Notes: a model not told the origin generated them from the letters alone. 64,000 nt of DNA from CAVVNP01 sp963800235 (GCA_963800235.1 CAWDAD010000001.1:558001-622000), one strand, 5' to 3'. Shown: positions 1 to 8,680, numbered from the stretch's first letter. Numbers and translations: made by a program.

Positions 1-1345
1 CGGTGTCGTGGATCGACGCCCGGGCGATGTCCGAGTACGGGCCGCCCTGGTGGAAGGCGGCGTCGGTGAGCGAGAAGTTCACCCACGTGAACCGCGGCAG
101 CGGGTACTCGACGCCCTGGTAGCCCTCGCCCCACACCCCGAGGGCGATCTCGAGGCCCGTGTGGTCGATCCGCGACGACACCCGGTACTTCTTCTCGGGG
201 CGCACGAACCGCTCGGTGGCGAAGGGCAGGTCGTCGGCGCCGGGTGCCTTCTCGGGCAGCTTGCCGTCGCGCAGGATGTGGAAGGTGCCGAAGTCGGCGC
301 CGCGGTCGCACGGCTCGTTGGCGGCGAGGGTGAAGGCGCCGGGCCAGGAGCGGCGGACCGCCTCGTACATGGTCTCGACGTCGGGCGAGAGTCGGGCCAT
401 CGACCACGGCCACGTCGCCGGCGAGTTGGTGATGACCTGCTCGCCCTTCGACCGGTCGTACCAGGCGTTGTTGAGCACGCCGTGGTGGCCGGGATGGCAG
501 CCGGTGAGGACGCCGGTGTGGTTGGCCAGCGTCACCGTCGGCATCGACGAGAAGGCGCCGTGGTCGAAGGTCGTGCCCATGGCCATGAGCCTGGCCACGT
601 TGGGCGCCTCGCCCCGCTCGGCGGCGTCGTAGAGGACGTTCGGGTTGCAGCCGTCGAACAGGAAGCCGACGACGTGCTCGGGGCGCGCCTCGCGGTGGTC
701 GATCAGGTCGGCCAGCACCTCGCCGTCCTGGCGGCGCAGCAGCGCGTCGGGCCGGGGCCGGCCGTTGAGCCCGACGCCGTCGGGGTGGGGCGTCGCGCCC
801 ATGAGCGACAGCACGGTGGGGGCGACGTCGACCAGCCGGCACGAGCGCGGCAGGCGGCCCAGGGCCTTGACGCCGGCACCGGCCAGGATGAACGGCGCCC
901 GGGCCTGCACCACGCCCATCGACCCGTGCTCACCCCGTTCGCCGCCGTGGTCCTCCCAGTTGTGCGACGCCGAGTGCATGCAGATCAGGTCGGGGGCGGC
1001 GGGCGCGTCGAACACCTGGGCCACCATCTCGTAGGCGTGGGGATAGGCGTTCTGGGTGCGGTCCGGGAACGGCACCGCCCGCTCGTCGTCGAGCGGCGAG
1101 AAGCGGTCGGTGGTCCGGTCGCCGAGCGGGTTGCGGCCCTCGACCAGCGTCTCGGCGAAGGTCCAGCCCGCCCCATCGTCCGCCCGGGTGAAGCGGACGC
1201 GACCGTCGACCGCCCGGGCCTCGTAGCCCTCGTCGTCCGCGGTGATGACCATGTCGACGATGGGTTCGAGCTCGGGGTCGAGCAGCGCGGTCGACGCCAC
1301 CTCGACGAGCTCGGCGTCGGGCGCTCCGTAGTCCAGGTTCCGCAT
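1..1345 (-). CDS. Alkaline phosphatase/phosphodiesterase-superfamily protein, 3' end off the window, halves apparently permuted
   Basis: About 448 residues are visible from the ATG at 1345 to the left edge, where the C-terminus is cut off. The first 210 residues resemble the C-terminal half of a type I phosphodiesterase/NPP domain, with metal-ligand motifs HNWEDHGGERGEHGS and a following VDVAPTVLSLMG. After a short linker comes the usual N-terminal half, GFLFDGCNPNVLYD, then PNVARLMAMG and PTVTLANHTGVLTG, in which the second Thr of PTVT aligns with the NPP nucleophile. The order is therefore inverted relative to normal NPP proteins. The start is supported by TAGCGT at 1353-1358, seven bases upstream (leaderless). 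Likely a metal-dependent phosphoesterase. The substrate is unknown, and no signal peptide is seen at this start. Confidence 0.75.
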   Translation of the reverse strand, partial: MRNLDYGAPDAELVEVASTALLDPELEPIVDMVITADDEGYEARAVDGRVRFTRADDGAGWTFAETLVEGRNPLGDRTTDRFSPLDDERAVPFPDRTQNAYPHAYEMVAQVFDAPAAPDLICMHSASHNWEDHGGERGEHGSMGVVQARAPFILAGAGVKALGRLPRSCRLVDVAPTVLSLMGATPHPDGVGLNGRPRPDALLRRQDGEVLADLIDHREARPEHVVGFLFDGCNPNVLYDAAERGEAPNVARLMAMGTTFDHGAFSSMPTVTLANHTGVLTGCHPGHHGVLNNAWYDRSKGEQVITNSPATWPWSMARLSPDVETMYEAVRRSWPGAFTLAANEPCDRGADFGTFHILRDGKLPEKAPGADDLPFATERFVRPEKKYRVSSRIDHTGLEIALGVWGEGYQGVEYPLPRFTWVNFSLTDAAFHQGGPYSDIARASIHDT

Positions 1346-1372
1346 GGGCCGGACGCTACCGGCGGTGCGGGC

Positions 1373-2242
1373 TCAGGTCCGGAAGGTGAAGAGGAAGAGC
1401 TGGGTGGCGTAGGCGACCAGGCGGGGCTCGTCGTCGCCGTCGGACCCGCAGTCCCAGAGCGCCATGTCGGCGGACGCGTAGCCGTCGCCGGCGTGGCGGG
1501 CGGTGTTGTGGGCCAGCACCCACGGCGAGCGCCACTCGTCGAGCAGGTGGAAGGTGAAGTCGATGCTGGGGGCGAACCACTGGCGCTCCTGGCGCCCCAC
1601 CTTCTCGCCCACCGCCCCCGGCATGGTGTCGGCCAGCACCACCAGGCCGAGGGGGTCGAGGGTCCCGTCGGGTCGCCCGGTCGGCACGTCGAAGCGGTAC
1701 CAGCAGGTCGACTCGGCCCGCTCGGGCTCGTAGTCCTCCCACGGTGCGTGGCCCGAGACCGCCCGTCCCTCGACGAGCCGGTCCCAGAACGGCATGGGGT
1801 CGAAGCGCTCGAACTCCGGCGGAGGCGGGTCCCGGAAGCTCGGGCAGTCCTCGGGGCGCGGCACGTCGGTCGGCGGATCGAGGTCGACGAAGTGGAACCC
1901 CTCCCGGGAGGCGCCGAAGATGCCGGTGGTGAGATGGCCCCGGGCGGCACCGGGGTTGCGGACCTCGCAGCGCAGGTGCGACACCGAGCGGCCCCGGCGC
2001 AGCACCTCGACCTCGACGTCGAGCGGCCCGTGGGCGACCTGTCCGGCGAAGGTGGTGTGCATCGTCCTCAGCCGCTGGTCCGGGTCGTCGAGCTCGGCGG
2101 CCATGGCCCGCACGCCGATGGCGGCCACCACGCCGCCCTGGGGCAGCGGGCGGAGGTTCCACGCCGGGTCGAGGTCGGCCGCGTAGCGACCCGGCCCGAC
2201 CACCCGGACCGCGGTGTGCTCGCTGAAGCCCTCCACCGGCAC
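1373..2242 (-). CDS. Thioesterase family protein (acyl-CoA thioesterase-like)
   Basis: 289 residues from GTG 2242 (a second in-frame GTG at 2236 is possible). An N-terminal hotdog half reads GGVVAAIGVRAMAAELDD, followed by TMHTTFAGQVAHGPLDVEVE. The second half ends with APSIDFTFHLLDE and then GDGYASADMALWD, as in TesB/4HBT_3-type double-hotdog thioesterases. It probably hydrolyses acyl-CoA thioesters in the cytoplasm. The specific acyl group cannot be told. It lies 27 bases upstream of the phosphatase-like gene on the same strand, so the two may share a transcript. Confidence 0.8.
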   Translation of the reverse strand: MPVEGFSEHTAVRVVGPGRYAADLDPAWNLRPLPQGGVVAAIGVRAMAAELDDPDQRLRTMHTTFAGQVAHGPLDVEVEVLRRGRSVSHLRCEVRNPGAARGHLTTGIFGASREGFHFVDLDPPTDVPRPEDCPSFRDPPPPEFERFDPMPFWDRLVEGRAVSGHAPWEDYEPERAESTCWYRFDVPTGRPDGTLDPLGLVVLADTMPGAVGEKVGRQERQWFAPSIDFTFHLLDEWRSPWVLAHNTARHAGDGYASADMALWDCGSDGDDEPRLVAYATQLFLFTFRT

Positions 2243-2364
2243 ACCCTCGGGCGCGCCCGGTCCCCCCGTCAACCGACTATCGGACCGGGGGCACCGGCCT
2301 CCCCCAGGTCGCACCGGCGGTGCGCCGGTCGTGCGCCCGGAAATGCGCCGGTGGAGCGTCGGGC

Positions 2365-2808
2365 TCAGCCCACCCCGCCGAGCCAGCGCAGCCCGGTCGG
2401 GGCGTCGGGACCACCGACCAGCGAGTCGACGATGGCGCCCCACTGGGTGTCCTCGCGCAGGACGGCGACGGCCACGTCGACCGTCCCCGGGGTGGCGCCG
2501 GCCGCCACCCGCACCACGCGCATGGGCGCCCGTCGACCGCCGAGGTCGACCGACACCTGCTGGCCACGTTCGATGCCGCTGTCGGCAGGGACCGCCAAGA
2601 GGGCGCCGCTGACCGACAGGTTGCGGACCTGCCCCTGCAGCACGATCGGTCTGCGCTTCAGCACCCCTCGGGTCTTCGGCAGCTCGATCTCGACGACGAC
2701 GTCGATCTCGTACCGTTCGCCGATGCGTCCCAGGTGGAAGGAGCGGTCGATCCCAACCATCGACGTGTAGGTCGGCCGGTCCACGGCCGACTGAAGGGGT
2801 TCGGCCAC
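2365..2808 (-). CDS. PilZ-domain protein
   Basis: 147 residues from GTG 2808; ATG at 2760 is an alternative start. The core reads RRPIVLQGQVRNLSVSGALL, which contains the PilZ-type (D/N)xSxxG element (NLSVSG) after a basic RRP stretch, then a beta-rich region VSVDLGGRRAPMRVVRV. PilZ domains usually bind cyclic di-GMP and control motility, surface or stress responses. The first arginine motif is not perfect, so ligand binding is uncertain. It is divergent from the DUF2332 gene, sharing a 68-base intergenic region. Confidence 0.7.
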   Translation of the reverse strand: MAEPLQSAVDRPTYTSMVGIDRSFHLGRIGERYEIDVVVEIELPKTRGVLKRRPIVLQGQVRNLSVSGALLAVPADSGIERGQQVSVDLGGRRAPMRVVRVAAGATPGTVDVAVAVLREDTQWGAIVDSLVGGPDAPTGLRWLGGVG

Positions 2809-2876
2809 ACTGCAACGACTTCGTCGTCCGACCGGGCGACGCCACGACCGACGAACCGACCACCGCCGAGGAGCCC

Positions 2877-3998
2877 GTGACCGACCCCCGCCCCGATCCC
2901 CCCGGCCCGGCCGCCCGGCCCTCGACCGGCGACCGCGCCGATCGGCAGGCGGCGCTGCTCGCCGCCATCGCCGAGAACCGTCGGGTCGCCGAGCTGTCCC
3001 CCTCGCCGTTCTACGTCACCCTGCTCGATCACATGGCCGAGGACGTGGCCGAGGGCGGGTCGACGTGGGCGCTGCTCGAGCCCTTCGCCGACGAGGACCC
3101 GAGCGAGTACTACCCCTTCCGGGTGCTGGCCGGCGTCCACCTCGAGGTGCTGGCCGGCGAGCGTCCCGGCCTCGCCGCCCACTACCCCTCCGTCGGCGGG
3201 GACGGCGACGCCGTTGCGGCCTGGCCCGGGGTCCGCGACGCCATCGCCGACCACGAACCGGAGGTGATCGCCGAGCTCCGCCACCCCCTGCAGACGAACG
3301 AGACGTCACGGTGCGGCGCGCTGATGGGCGGGTTGTGCGAGGTGGCCCGGACCACCGGGCTGCCGCTGCGCATCCTGGAGCTCGGGTCGAGCGGCGGGCT
3401 GAACCTCGACCTCGACCGCTACCGCTACGAGGCCGGCGGCCTGGCGTGCGGGCCGACCGACAGCCCGGTCCGGTTCATCGACTACTGGCACCCGACCCCG
3501 CCGCCGCTCGACGCCGCACCACGGATCGTCGAGCGTCGCGGCTGCGACCTGTCGCCCCTCGACCCCCAGACCGAGCACGACTCGCTCGAGCTGCAGGCCT
3601 ACCTCTGGCCCGACGAGCACGAGCGGCTGCGCACCCTCCGCGCCGCCATCGCCATGGCCGCCGACCGCGACCTGCCGGTCGACCGGGCCAGCGCCGACAC
3701 CTGGGTCGCCGAGCAGCTGCGCGAACCGGCCGAGGGCCGGGCCACGGTCGTGTTCCACTCGGTGTTCTGGATCTACCTGCCGGAGGAGGTCCAGCGCTCC
3801 ATCACCGACACCATCGAGTCGGCCGGTGGCCGGGCCTCGGCCGCGGCGCCGGTCAGCTGGCTGCGGTTCGAGGAGGGCGCCGACCCCTCGTCGGTCGAGC
3901 TGCGGCTCCGCAGCTGGCCGGGGGGCGAGGACCGCCTGCTCGGCACGGGCCGCCACCACCGGCACCCGATCCACTGGGTGGCCGCCGAGCACGGCTGA
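2877..3998 (+). CDS. DUF2332 family protein
   Basis: 373 residues from GTG 2877, with GAGGAG five bases upstream as ribosome binding site. The sequence follows the DUF2332 pattern: an N-terminal helical part with PSPFYVTLLDHMAED, the conserved LQTNETSRCGALMGGL, then LRILELGSSGGLNLDLDRY, which looks like a methyltransferase motif I (ELGSSGGLNL), and a C-terminal HSVFWIYLPEE. The family has no proven function. The glycine-rich motif suggests a Rossmann-like, possibly SAM-binding fold (inference). It stands alone, about 140 bases before the next gene. Confidence 0.8.
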   Translation: MTDPRPDPPGPAARPSTGDRADRQAALLAAIAENRRVAELSPSPFYVTLLDHMAEDVAEGGSTWALLEPFADEDPSEYYPFRVLAGVHLEVLAGERPGLAAHYPSVGGDGDAVAAWPGVRDAIADHEPEVIAELRHPLQTNETSRCGALMGGLCEVARTTGLPLRILELGSSGGLNLDLDRYRYEAGGLACGPTDSPVRFIDYWHPTPPPLDAAPRIVERRGCDLSPLDPQTEHDSLELQAYLWPDEHERLRTLRAAIAMAADRDLPVDRASADTWVAEQLREPAEGRATVVFHSVFWIYLPEEVQRSITDTIESAGGRASAAAPVSWLRFEEGADPSSVELRLRSWPGGEDRLLGTGRHHRHPIHWVAAEHG

Positions 3999-4138
3999 CG
4001 TGCGGGACGCGTCGCGCCCGGATCCGCACGCCCGGTGGGCGTCGCGCCACCCTCGCGCCATCGACAGGCCGGCGCGACCTCTCTACCGTGGACGGCAGGG
4101 TCGTCGCCGGGCGTCGGCGGCCCGAGGAGGTCATCGCC

Positions 4139-4729
4139 ATGTTCGTGCAGGTCATCGAAGGCACGGTGCGCGACCCGGACCGGTTCCGGTCCCAGGCGGC
4201 CCGCTGGCCCGAGGAGCTGAAGCCCGGAGCCCCGGGCTACCTGGGCGCCACCTGGGGCGTCGACGACGACGGCCGGGCCGTCCTGGTGGCGCGCTTCGAC
4301 TCGGAGGAGTCGGCTCGCGCCAACAGCGGGCGGCCCGAGCAGGGCGAGTGGTGGTCGGCGATGGAGCCGGCGTTCGAGTCCGTGACCTTCCACGACTGCC
4401 CGGAGGTCGACACCATCATCGGCGGCGGGTCCGATGAGGCCGACTTCGTCCAGGTCGTCGATGGCCGGGTGAAGGATCGTGACGCCGCACGCCGGCAGCT
4501 CCGGGGTTCCGAGGAGCAGCTCCACCGGGCCCGACCCGACATCCTCGGCGCCCTCTTCGCCTGGCACGACGACGGCGACGGGTTCACCCAGCTCGTCTTC
4601 TTCCGATCCGAGGACGACGCCCGCAGCGGCGAGTCGGCCATGGAGGAGCAGGACGTGGACGACGGGTATCGGGAGATGATGGCGAGCGAACCGACCTTCA
4701 TCGACCTTCGCGACCCTCGCTTCGACTGA
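4139..4729 (+). CDS. Two-repeat dimeric alpha/beta-barrel protein (ABM-like), copy 1
   Basis: 196 residues from ATG 4139, preceded by a perfect GAGGAGG at 4124-4130. The protein contains two similar halves, beginning FVQVIEGTVRDPDRFRSQ and FVQVVDGRVKDRDAARRQ, each followed by a GxLGATWG/GALFAWHD core and a helix with an F(D/R)SEE/D motif. This is the ferredoxin-like fold of antibiotic-biosynthesis-monooxygenase-type proteins, so one chain may form an intramolecular barrel. No catalytic residue can be assigned. The next gene is a paralogue with the same C-terminus (FIDLRDPRFD / YLDLRDPRFD). Confidence 0.75.
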   Translation: MFVQVIEGTVRDPDRFRSQAARWPEELKPGAPGYLGATWGVDDDGRAVLVARFDSEESARANSGRPEQGEWWSAMEPAFESVTFHDCPEVDTIIGGGSDEADFVQVVDGRVKDRDAARRQLRGSEEQLHRARPDILGALFAWHDDGDGFTQLVFFRSEDDARSGESAMEEQDVDDGYREMMASEPTFIDLRDPRFD

Positions 4730-4847
4730 GGATCCAGGCCCTCGGCGGATGCGGGCCCCCGCCCATGGTTCGAGTGGTCGCTGGGGAAGCCGACGTGACG
4801 AGCGGATGCCGGCCCGGGGTGCCGCCGCACCCGCGCGGAGACCTGAG

Positions 4848-5435
4848 GTGTACCTGCACGTGGTGCGGGGCGAGGTGTCCGAGCCGTCGTTCCTCGACCT
4901 CGTCGACCGGTGGCCGAGCGAGGTCAGGCCCGGCGCCAAGGGCTACCTGGGTGCAGTGTGGGGCGTGACCGACGATCGACGGGCGTTGCTGGCCGTCCGC
5001 TTCGAGCCGGAGGAGGCGGCGGTGTTCAACAACCTCCGGCCCGCCCACCTCGCCTGGCGGGATCGACTCGGTCCGCTCACCACCGCCGTGTCGGTGCACG
5101 GGTGCCGCCGGGTCGACACCCTGCTCGGCGGCGGCGCCGACCGGGCCGGCTTCGTGCAGATCGCCGAGGGCCAGGTGGCGGACGAGGAGGAGGCCCGGCG
5201 ACGGCTGCACGACATCGAGCGCCGGATGGGCGAGCTGCGACCGGAGATGCTCGGCATCACCTACGGCTGGCACGGTGCCGGCGGCTCCTTCACCAAGCTC
5301 GGCTACTTCCGCAGCGAGGCCGACGCCCGACGCAGCGAGGCCGCCAACCGGGACCACCCCGTCTTCGAGGAGTACCGCTCGCTCTTCGCCGACGAGCCGA
5401 CCTACCTCGACCTCCGGGATCCCCGCTTCGACTGA
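4848..5435 (+). CDS. Two-repeat dimeric alpha/beta-barrel protein, copy 2
   Basis: 195 residues from GTG 4848. This start was chosen because GGAG at 4837-4840 is well placed and because VYLHVVRG then aligns exactly with MFVQVIEG of the upstream copy; an ATG at 4806 would add a tail the paralogue lacks. Two internal halves are again seen (YLHVVRGEV and FVQIAEGQV), sharing HGCRRVDTLLGGGADRAGF with the middle of copy 1 (DCPEVDTIIGGGSDEADF). It is a tandem duplicate of unknown function, 118 bases downstream of copy 1. Confidence 0.7.
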   Translation: MYLHVVRGEVSEPSFLDLVDRWPSEVRPGAKGYLGAVWGVTDDRRALLAVRFEPEEAAVFNNLRPAHLAWRDRLGPLTTAVSVHGCRRVDTLLGGGADRAGFVQIAEGQVADEEEARRRLHDIERRMGELRPEMLGITYGWHGAGGSFTKLGYFRSEADARRSEAANRDHPVFEEYRSLFADEPTYLDLRDPRFD

Positions 5436-5484
5436 TCCACCCCTGGCGGGCGGTCGGTGGCGGCGGTGCGGAGGCCGACGTCGG

Positions 5485-5829
5485 CTACGGGGCCGAGAGG
5501 TCCAGCGCGACCGGCAGGGCGCGCTCCCGCCAGTCGCTGAGGTCGTTCGACGTGCGGGCGGCGTACTTCTCGTAGACGAGCGTGCGGGCTCGTCGCTCCT
5601 CGTCGTCGCCAGCTTCGAGCACCCGGGCCTTCGCCCGTTGGTCGGCGCCCTCGACCTCCACCTCGACCGCCGGGTCGGCGAGCAGGTTCTGCACCCAGTC
5701 CGACGACTCCCGGCCACCCGACAGCAGGTACAGCGTGTCACCGTCGGCGGCGTACCAGATCTCGATCCGGTGCGGCCGCCCGCTGGTGCGACCCGTCGTC
5801 GTCAGGTAGCAGAAGTCGTCGCCAGGCAT
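5485..5829 (-). CDS. Deazaflavin (F420)-dependent nitroreductase-family protein (DDN-like)
   Basis: 114 residues from ATG 5829. The sequence MPGDDFCYLTTTGRTSGRPH followed by RIEIWYA, LYLLSGG and WVQNLLADP is the core of the F420-binding split-barrel family containing mycobacterial Ddn. Members reduce quinones or nitro compounds with F420H2, often at the membrane. Shorter than Ddn, as it lacks the N-terminal extension. Convergent with the barrel paralogue upstream. Confidence 0.8.
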   Translation of the reverse strand: MPGDDFCYLTTTGRTSGRPHRIEIWYAADGDTLYLLSGGRESSDWVQNLLADPAVEVEVEGADQRAKARVLEAGDDEERRARTLVYEKYAARTSNDLSDWRERALPVALDLSAP

Positions 5830-6016
5830 CGGGCCATGGTCGCACCCCCGGTGGGAGCGCCGCCGGCCCTCGCTGGCCACGGCACCGTCGGCGCCTGGCC
5901 CGGTCCGTTCCGGCGGCCACCACGTCGTCGTGCCATCGCGCTTCGCGTTGCCGCCGCAGCAGGTGCTCGACCGGCAACGCGGGGACACCCGAAGACCGAG
6001 TCCTCGTCCGCTTTCG

Positions 6017-6445
6017 TCACCTGCCCCTCCCACGCCCGGGACCGACTGAGCCGGCGGCGCAGGCGACGCACACCGTGGTGGCCGGGAGGGCGCGCAGCCG
6101 TTCGAGGCCGATCGCCGCGCCGCACCCGGCGCAGGTGCCGAACGCCGGTTCGTCGAGCCGGTCGAGCGCGACGTCGACGGCGACCAGCTCGAGGTTCGCC
6201 TCCCGCGCCAGCGAGGTCAGCTGCGCCCGTTCGTACGCCGTGGTGCCGTCGGGATCGTGCTCGTCGTGGGTGGCTCGAGGTCGGCGGACTCGACCAGCTC
6301 GTCGACCTCCTGCCGCAACGACGCCAGCCGTCCCTCGGCCCGCCGTCGGGCCTGGCGGAGGTCGGATCGCAGGGCCGCACGGTCTGCGTCCCCGAGGCCA
6401 CCGGCGCCATCCGCCGTCGACCCGTCTGGGCGCTTCGGCCCTTGG
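6017..6445 (-). pseudogene. DksA/TraR-like zinc-finger protein, frameshifted
   Basis: Two frames are needed to read it. The upstream part gives the coiled coil LRSDLRQARRRAEGRLASL then RQEVDELVESADLE. The downstream part gives THDEHDPDGTTAYERAQL and the C4 zinc finger CAGCGAAIGLERLRALP...CVAC, ending at the TGA 6017-6019. The frame changes near 6275, where one extra G (GAGGCC for GAGCC) would restore DLEATHDEHDP. No ATG or GTG opens the first frame, so the 5' end is also damaged or uses a rare start. Family members bind RNA polymerase near the secondary channel. It lies immediately after the SRPBCC gene. A sequencing indel could explain the break. Confidence 0.65.
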
Positions 6446-6910
6446 TCACCGATCGCGACCCGCCGCCTCGGTCACCGCCTTGATGCCCGCAAGCACCTCC
6501 TCGGCCCCGTCCACGGCCCGCCGCTCGGCGCCGAGCTTGCCGGCGAGCCGGCCGAGCGGGCCGAAGGGCAGCCGGTAGTCCATGGTCAGGTCGACCCTGG
6601 TGCCGTCGTCCGACGGCGTCAACCGCTCGGTCATCCGGTAGTGCGTCCTCGGCAGCACGCTCCCCTCGACGACCAGCGAGCGGCCGGGCTCGATGGCGAC
6701 GACCTCCCAGGTGGAGGTGAAGTGCCGCCCGGCCAGCTCGACCGTCTGCTCGAACGTCTGGCCGACCTCGGTCAGCCGGTCGGGCGCACCGTCCACCGAG
6801 ACCGTGCTCGTCGACAGCTCGGGGAGCCGGCGGACGTCCTCGAGCAGGCGCCACACCGAGCGCGGCGGGGCGCCCACCTCGACCGACCGGGTCACCTCGG
6901 GCACGGGCAC
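6446..6910 (-). CDS. SRPBCC (polyketide cyclase/START-like) family protein
   Basis: 154 residues from GTG 6910 (a second GTG two codons later is equally possible). The N-terminus VTRSVEVGAPPRSVWRLLED, followed by VGQTFEQTVELAGRHFTSTW and a C-terminal amphipathic helix, is typical of the helix-grip SRPBCC fold, which binds hydrophobic ligands. Ligand unknown. It runs directly into the DksA-like remnant. Confidence 0.75.
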   Translation of the reverse strand: MPVPEVTRSVEVGAPPRSVWRLLEDVRRLPELSTSTVSVDGAPDRLTEVGQTFEQTVELAGRHFTSTWEVVAIEPGRSLVVEGSVLPRTHYRMTERLTPSDDGTRVDLTMDYRLPFGPLGRLAGKLGAERRAVDGAEEVLAGIKAVTEAAGRDR

Positions 6911-6916
6911 CGTCCT

Positions 6917-6941
6917 GGCAGCGTCACGTCCGGACGCTGCC
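6917..6941. other. Hairpin upstream of the SRPBCC gene
   Basis: Arms GGCAGCGTC (6917-6925) and GACGCTGCC (6933-6941) are perfect complements around a 7-base loop. It begins seven bases before the SRPBCC start, so it could affect that gene's translation. The rest of 6942-7108 shows no convincing gene. Confidence 0.4.
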
Positions 6942-7108
6942 CTCGGGAGCGGCGGGCAAACGACCGGGGACGGCTCCGGGCCGGCCGCGCTGGGGAGGGC
7001 GCACCGATGGACCCGCTGCCTCGGCGTCGCCGTGCCCCGCTCGACGGCGACACCTCCGTGGTCGCCACGCCGTGTGCAACTTCACGGCTACCTCGAGCCC
7101 GGCCCCGG

Positions 7109-7164
7109 CTACACCACCTCCCGGGACACAGCCCGAGGAGATCGAGTCCCGTGGGGTGGTGTAG
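7109..7164. repeat. Inverted IS256-type end sequences facing each other
   Basis: The arm CTACACCACCTCCCGGGAC (7109-7127) and the arm GTCCCGTGGGGTGGTGTAG (7146-7164) are inverted copies, 17 of 19 positions matching, separated by 18 bases. From memory of actinobacterial IS256 elements, CTACACCAC...CGGGAC is the form of the right end and its complement that of the left end. Here the right-type end lies outside and the left-type end opens the element below. Confidence 0.55.
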
Positions 7165-8477
7165 GTCGGTGGGTCCACCATGAGGTGGGCCACCGGCGAG
7201 ATCCTCGACGTGTCCTAGCCGGGATACGCACAAGGAGACCCCACCGGTGGCCCTCACTGATTCTGACCTGTCCGAGCTTCTCGAAGCGCTGCGCGCTGGG
7301 GAGGTGACCGACAGCATCCGCACGAGCTTGGAGTGGATCCTCCAGCAGTTGATCGAGGCCGAAGCCTCGGCGTTCATCGGCGCCGCGCCCCATGAACGCA
7401 CCGCGTCGCGTTCGAACCAGCGCAACGGCCACCGGCCTCGGTTGCTGTCGACCGCGGCTGGCGATGTCGAGCTGAAGATCCCCAAGCTGCGTCATGGGAG
7501 CTTCTTCCCGTCGCTGCTGGAGCGGCGCCGGCGCATCGACCGGGCCCTGTACGCGGTGGTGATGGAGGCGTGGGTGCATGGGGTGTCGACCCGCAAGGTC
7601 GACGACCTGGTCGCTGCGCTCGGGGTCGGCTCGGGCATCTCGAGTCGGAGGTCTCGCGGATCTCCGCCGAGGCGCACCGAGTCGAGGAGTTCTGCAACCG
7701 GCCCCTGGATCACGTCGCGTTCCCCTACGTGTTCGCCGACGCCACCTATGTGAAGGGCCGGGTGAATGGCCGGGTGGTGTCGCGGGCGGTCGTGGTGGCC
7801 ACCGGGGTGACCGCCGACTGGGGACCGTGAGGTGCTCGGCGTCGAGGTCGGCGACAGCGAGTCCGGGGCGTTCTGGACCTCGTTCTTCCAAGGCCTGCGC
7901 GGCCCGGGTCTCGACGGGGTGCAGCTCGTGATCTCCGATCACCACCTCGGGCTCAAGACGGCGATCGAGTCGGTGTTCGTCGGCGCTGCGTGGCAGCGCT
8001 GCCGGGTCCACTTCATGCGCAACGTGCTGGCCCGGGTCCCCAAGGCATCGGTCGAGATGGTCGCCGCGGCGATCCGCACGATCTTCGCCCAACCCAACGC
8101 CGACCACGTCCGTTCCCAGCTCGACGAGGTCACCGCGATGCTCGCCCCGAAGTTCCCCGACGTCGCCGCCATGCTCACCGACGCCACCGAGGACCTCCTG
8201 GCGTTCGTCGACGTTCCCTCAAGCGCACTGGCGCAAGATCTGGTCGACGAACCCCCTCGAGCGGCTCAACGGCGAGATCAAGCGACGCACCGAACGTCGT
8301 CGGGCATCTTCCCCAACGACGCCGCCGTCGCCCGCCTCGTCACCGCAGTCATCGTCGAAACCCACGACGAATGGGCCGTCGCCGAACGCCGCTACCTCTC
8401 CGAAGGCTCGATGGCCAAGCTCTACGCCACCGACACCGACCAAGCCGACACCACCAAGGAACCGCCCCTCGCCATCA
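7146..8477 (+). mobile_element. IS256-family insertion sequence, right end missing
   Basis: The element runs from the left-end inverted repeat at 7146-7164 to about 8477, where transposase C-terminal sequence (ADTTKEPPLAIT) passes abruptly into a nuclease gene fragment on the other strand. No CTACACCAC-type right end is seen after the transposase, so the copy is probably truncated. The transposase frame is broken in several places. Confidence 0.65.
7247..8477 (+). pseudogene. IS256-family (mutator-type) transposase, multiple frameshifts
   Basis: Starts at GTG 7247 after AAGGAG. Clear family segments occur in successive frames: IRTSLEWILQQLIEAEASAF and SNQRNGHRPRLLST; SEVSRISAEAHRVEEF and FADATYVKGRVNGRVVSRAV (first catalytic Asp in DATY); LGVEVGDSESGAFW, VISDHHLGLKTAIESVF (second Asp in SDHH) and WQRCRVHFMRNVLA; HWRKIWSTNPLERLNGEIKR (Glu in NGEI); FPNDAAVARLVTAV. 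Frame changes are near 7643, 7818, 8211, 8285 and 8297. Residues are well kept apart from the shifts, so recent inactivation or sequence error is likelier than old decay. Confidence 0.8.
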
Positions 8478-8680
8478 CCCGACTCGTCCAACGCCACCAC
8501 GTCGGGCCGCCCGCCGCCGCTCAGGATCGGCTGACGGGCCACCGGGAACAGCGATTCACCGGTGAACGCCTCGAGGTCCTGCCACACCAGGTCCTCGATC
8601 TCCTGCTGGTACAACTCCGGGCCCGGCCGCACCGACCGGAACGGAACGAGCGCGCCCGCAGACACCTCGAACAACGGTAT
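8478..8680 (-). pseudogene. N-terminal fragment of a PD-(D/E)XK-type nuclease-like protein
   Basis: The minus strand reads PLFEVSAGALVPF, then ELYQQEIEDLVWQDLEAF, LFPVARQPILSGGG and RPDVVALDESG, stopping exactly where the IS sequence begins. It resembles N-termini of NucS/RecB-like nuclease-domain proteins, in which RPDIVALD is followed by the catalytic E-x-K strand. That part is missing. The codon at the expected start is ATA (8680-8678) with GGAGGG just upstream, as if an ATG had mutated. The remainder of the gene is not in the window. Confidence 0.55.

Noticed and set aside
8..2770. Plus-strand open frame of about 920 codons
   Set aside because: It is antisense to the phosphatase-like, thioesterase and PilZ genes and has shadow composition.
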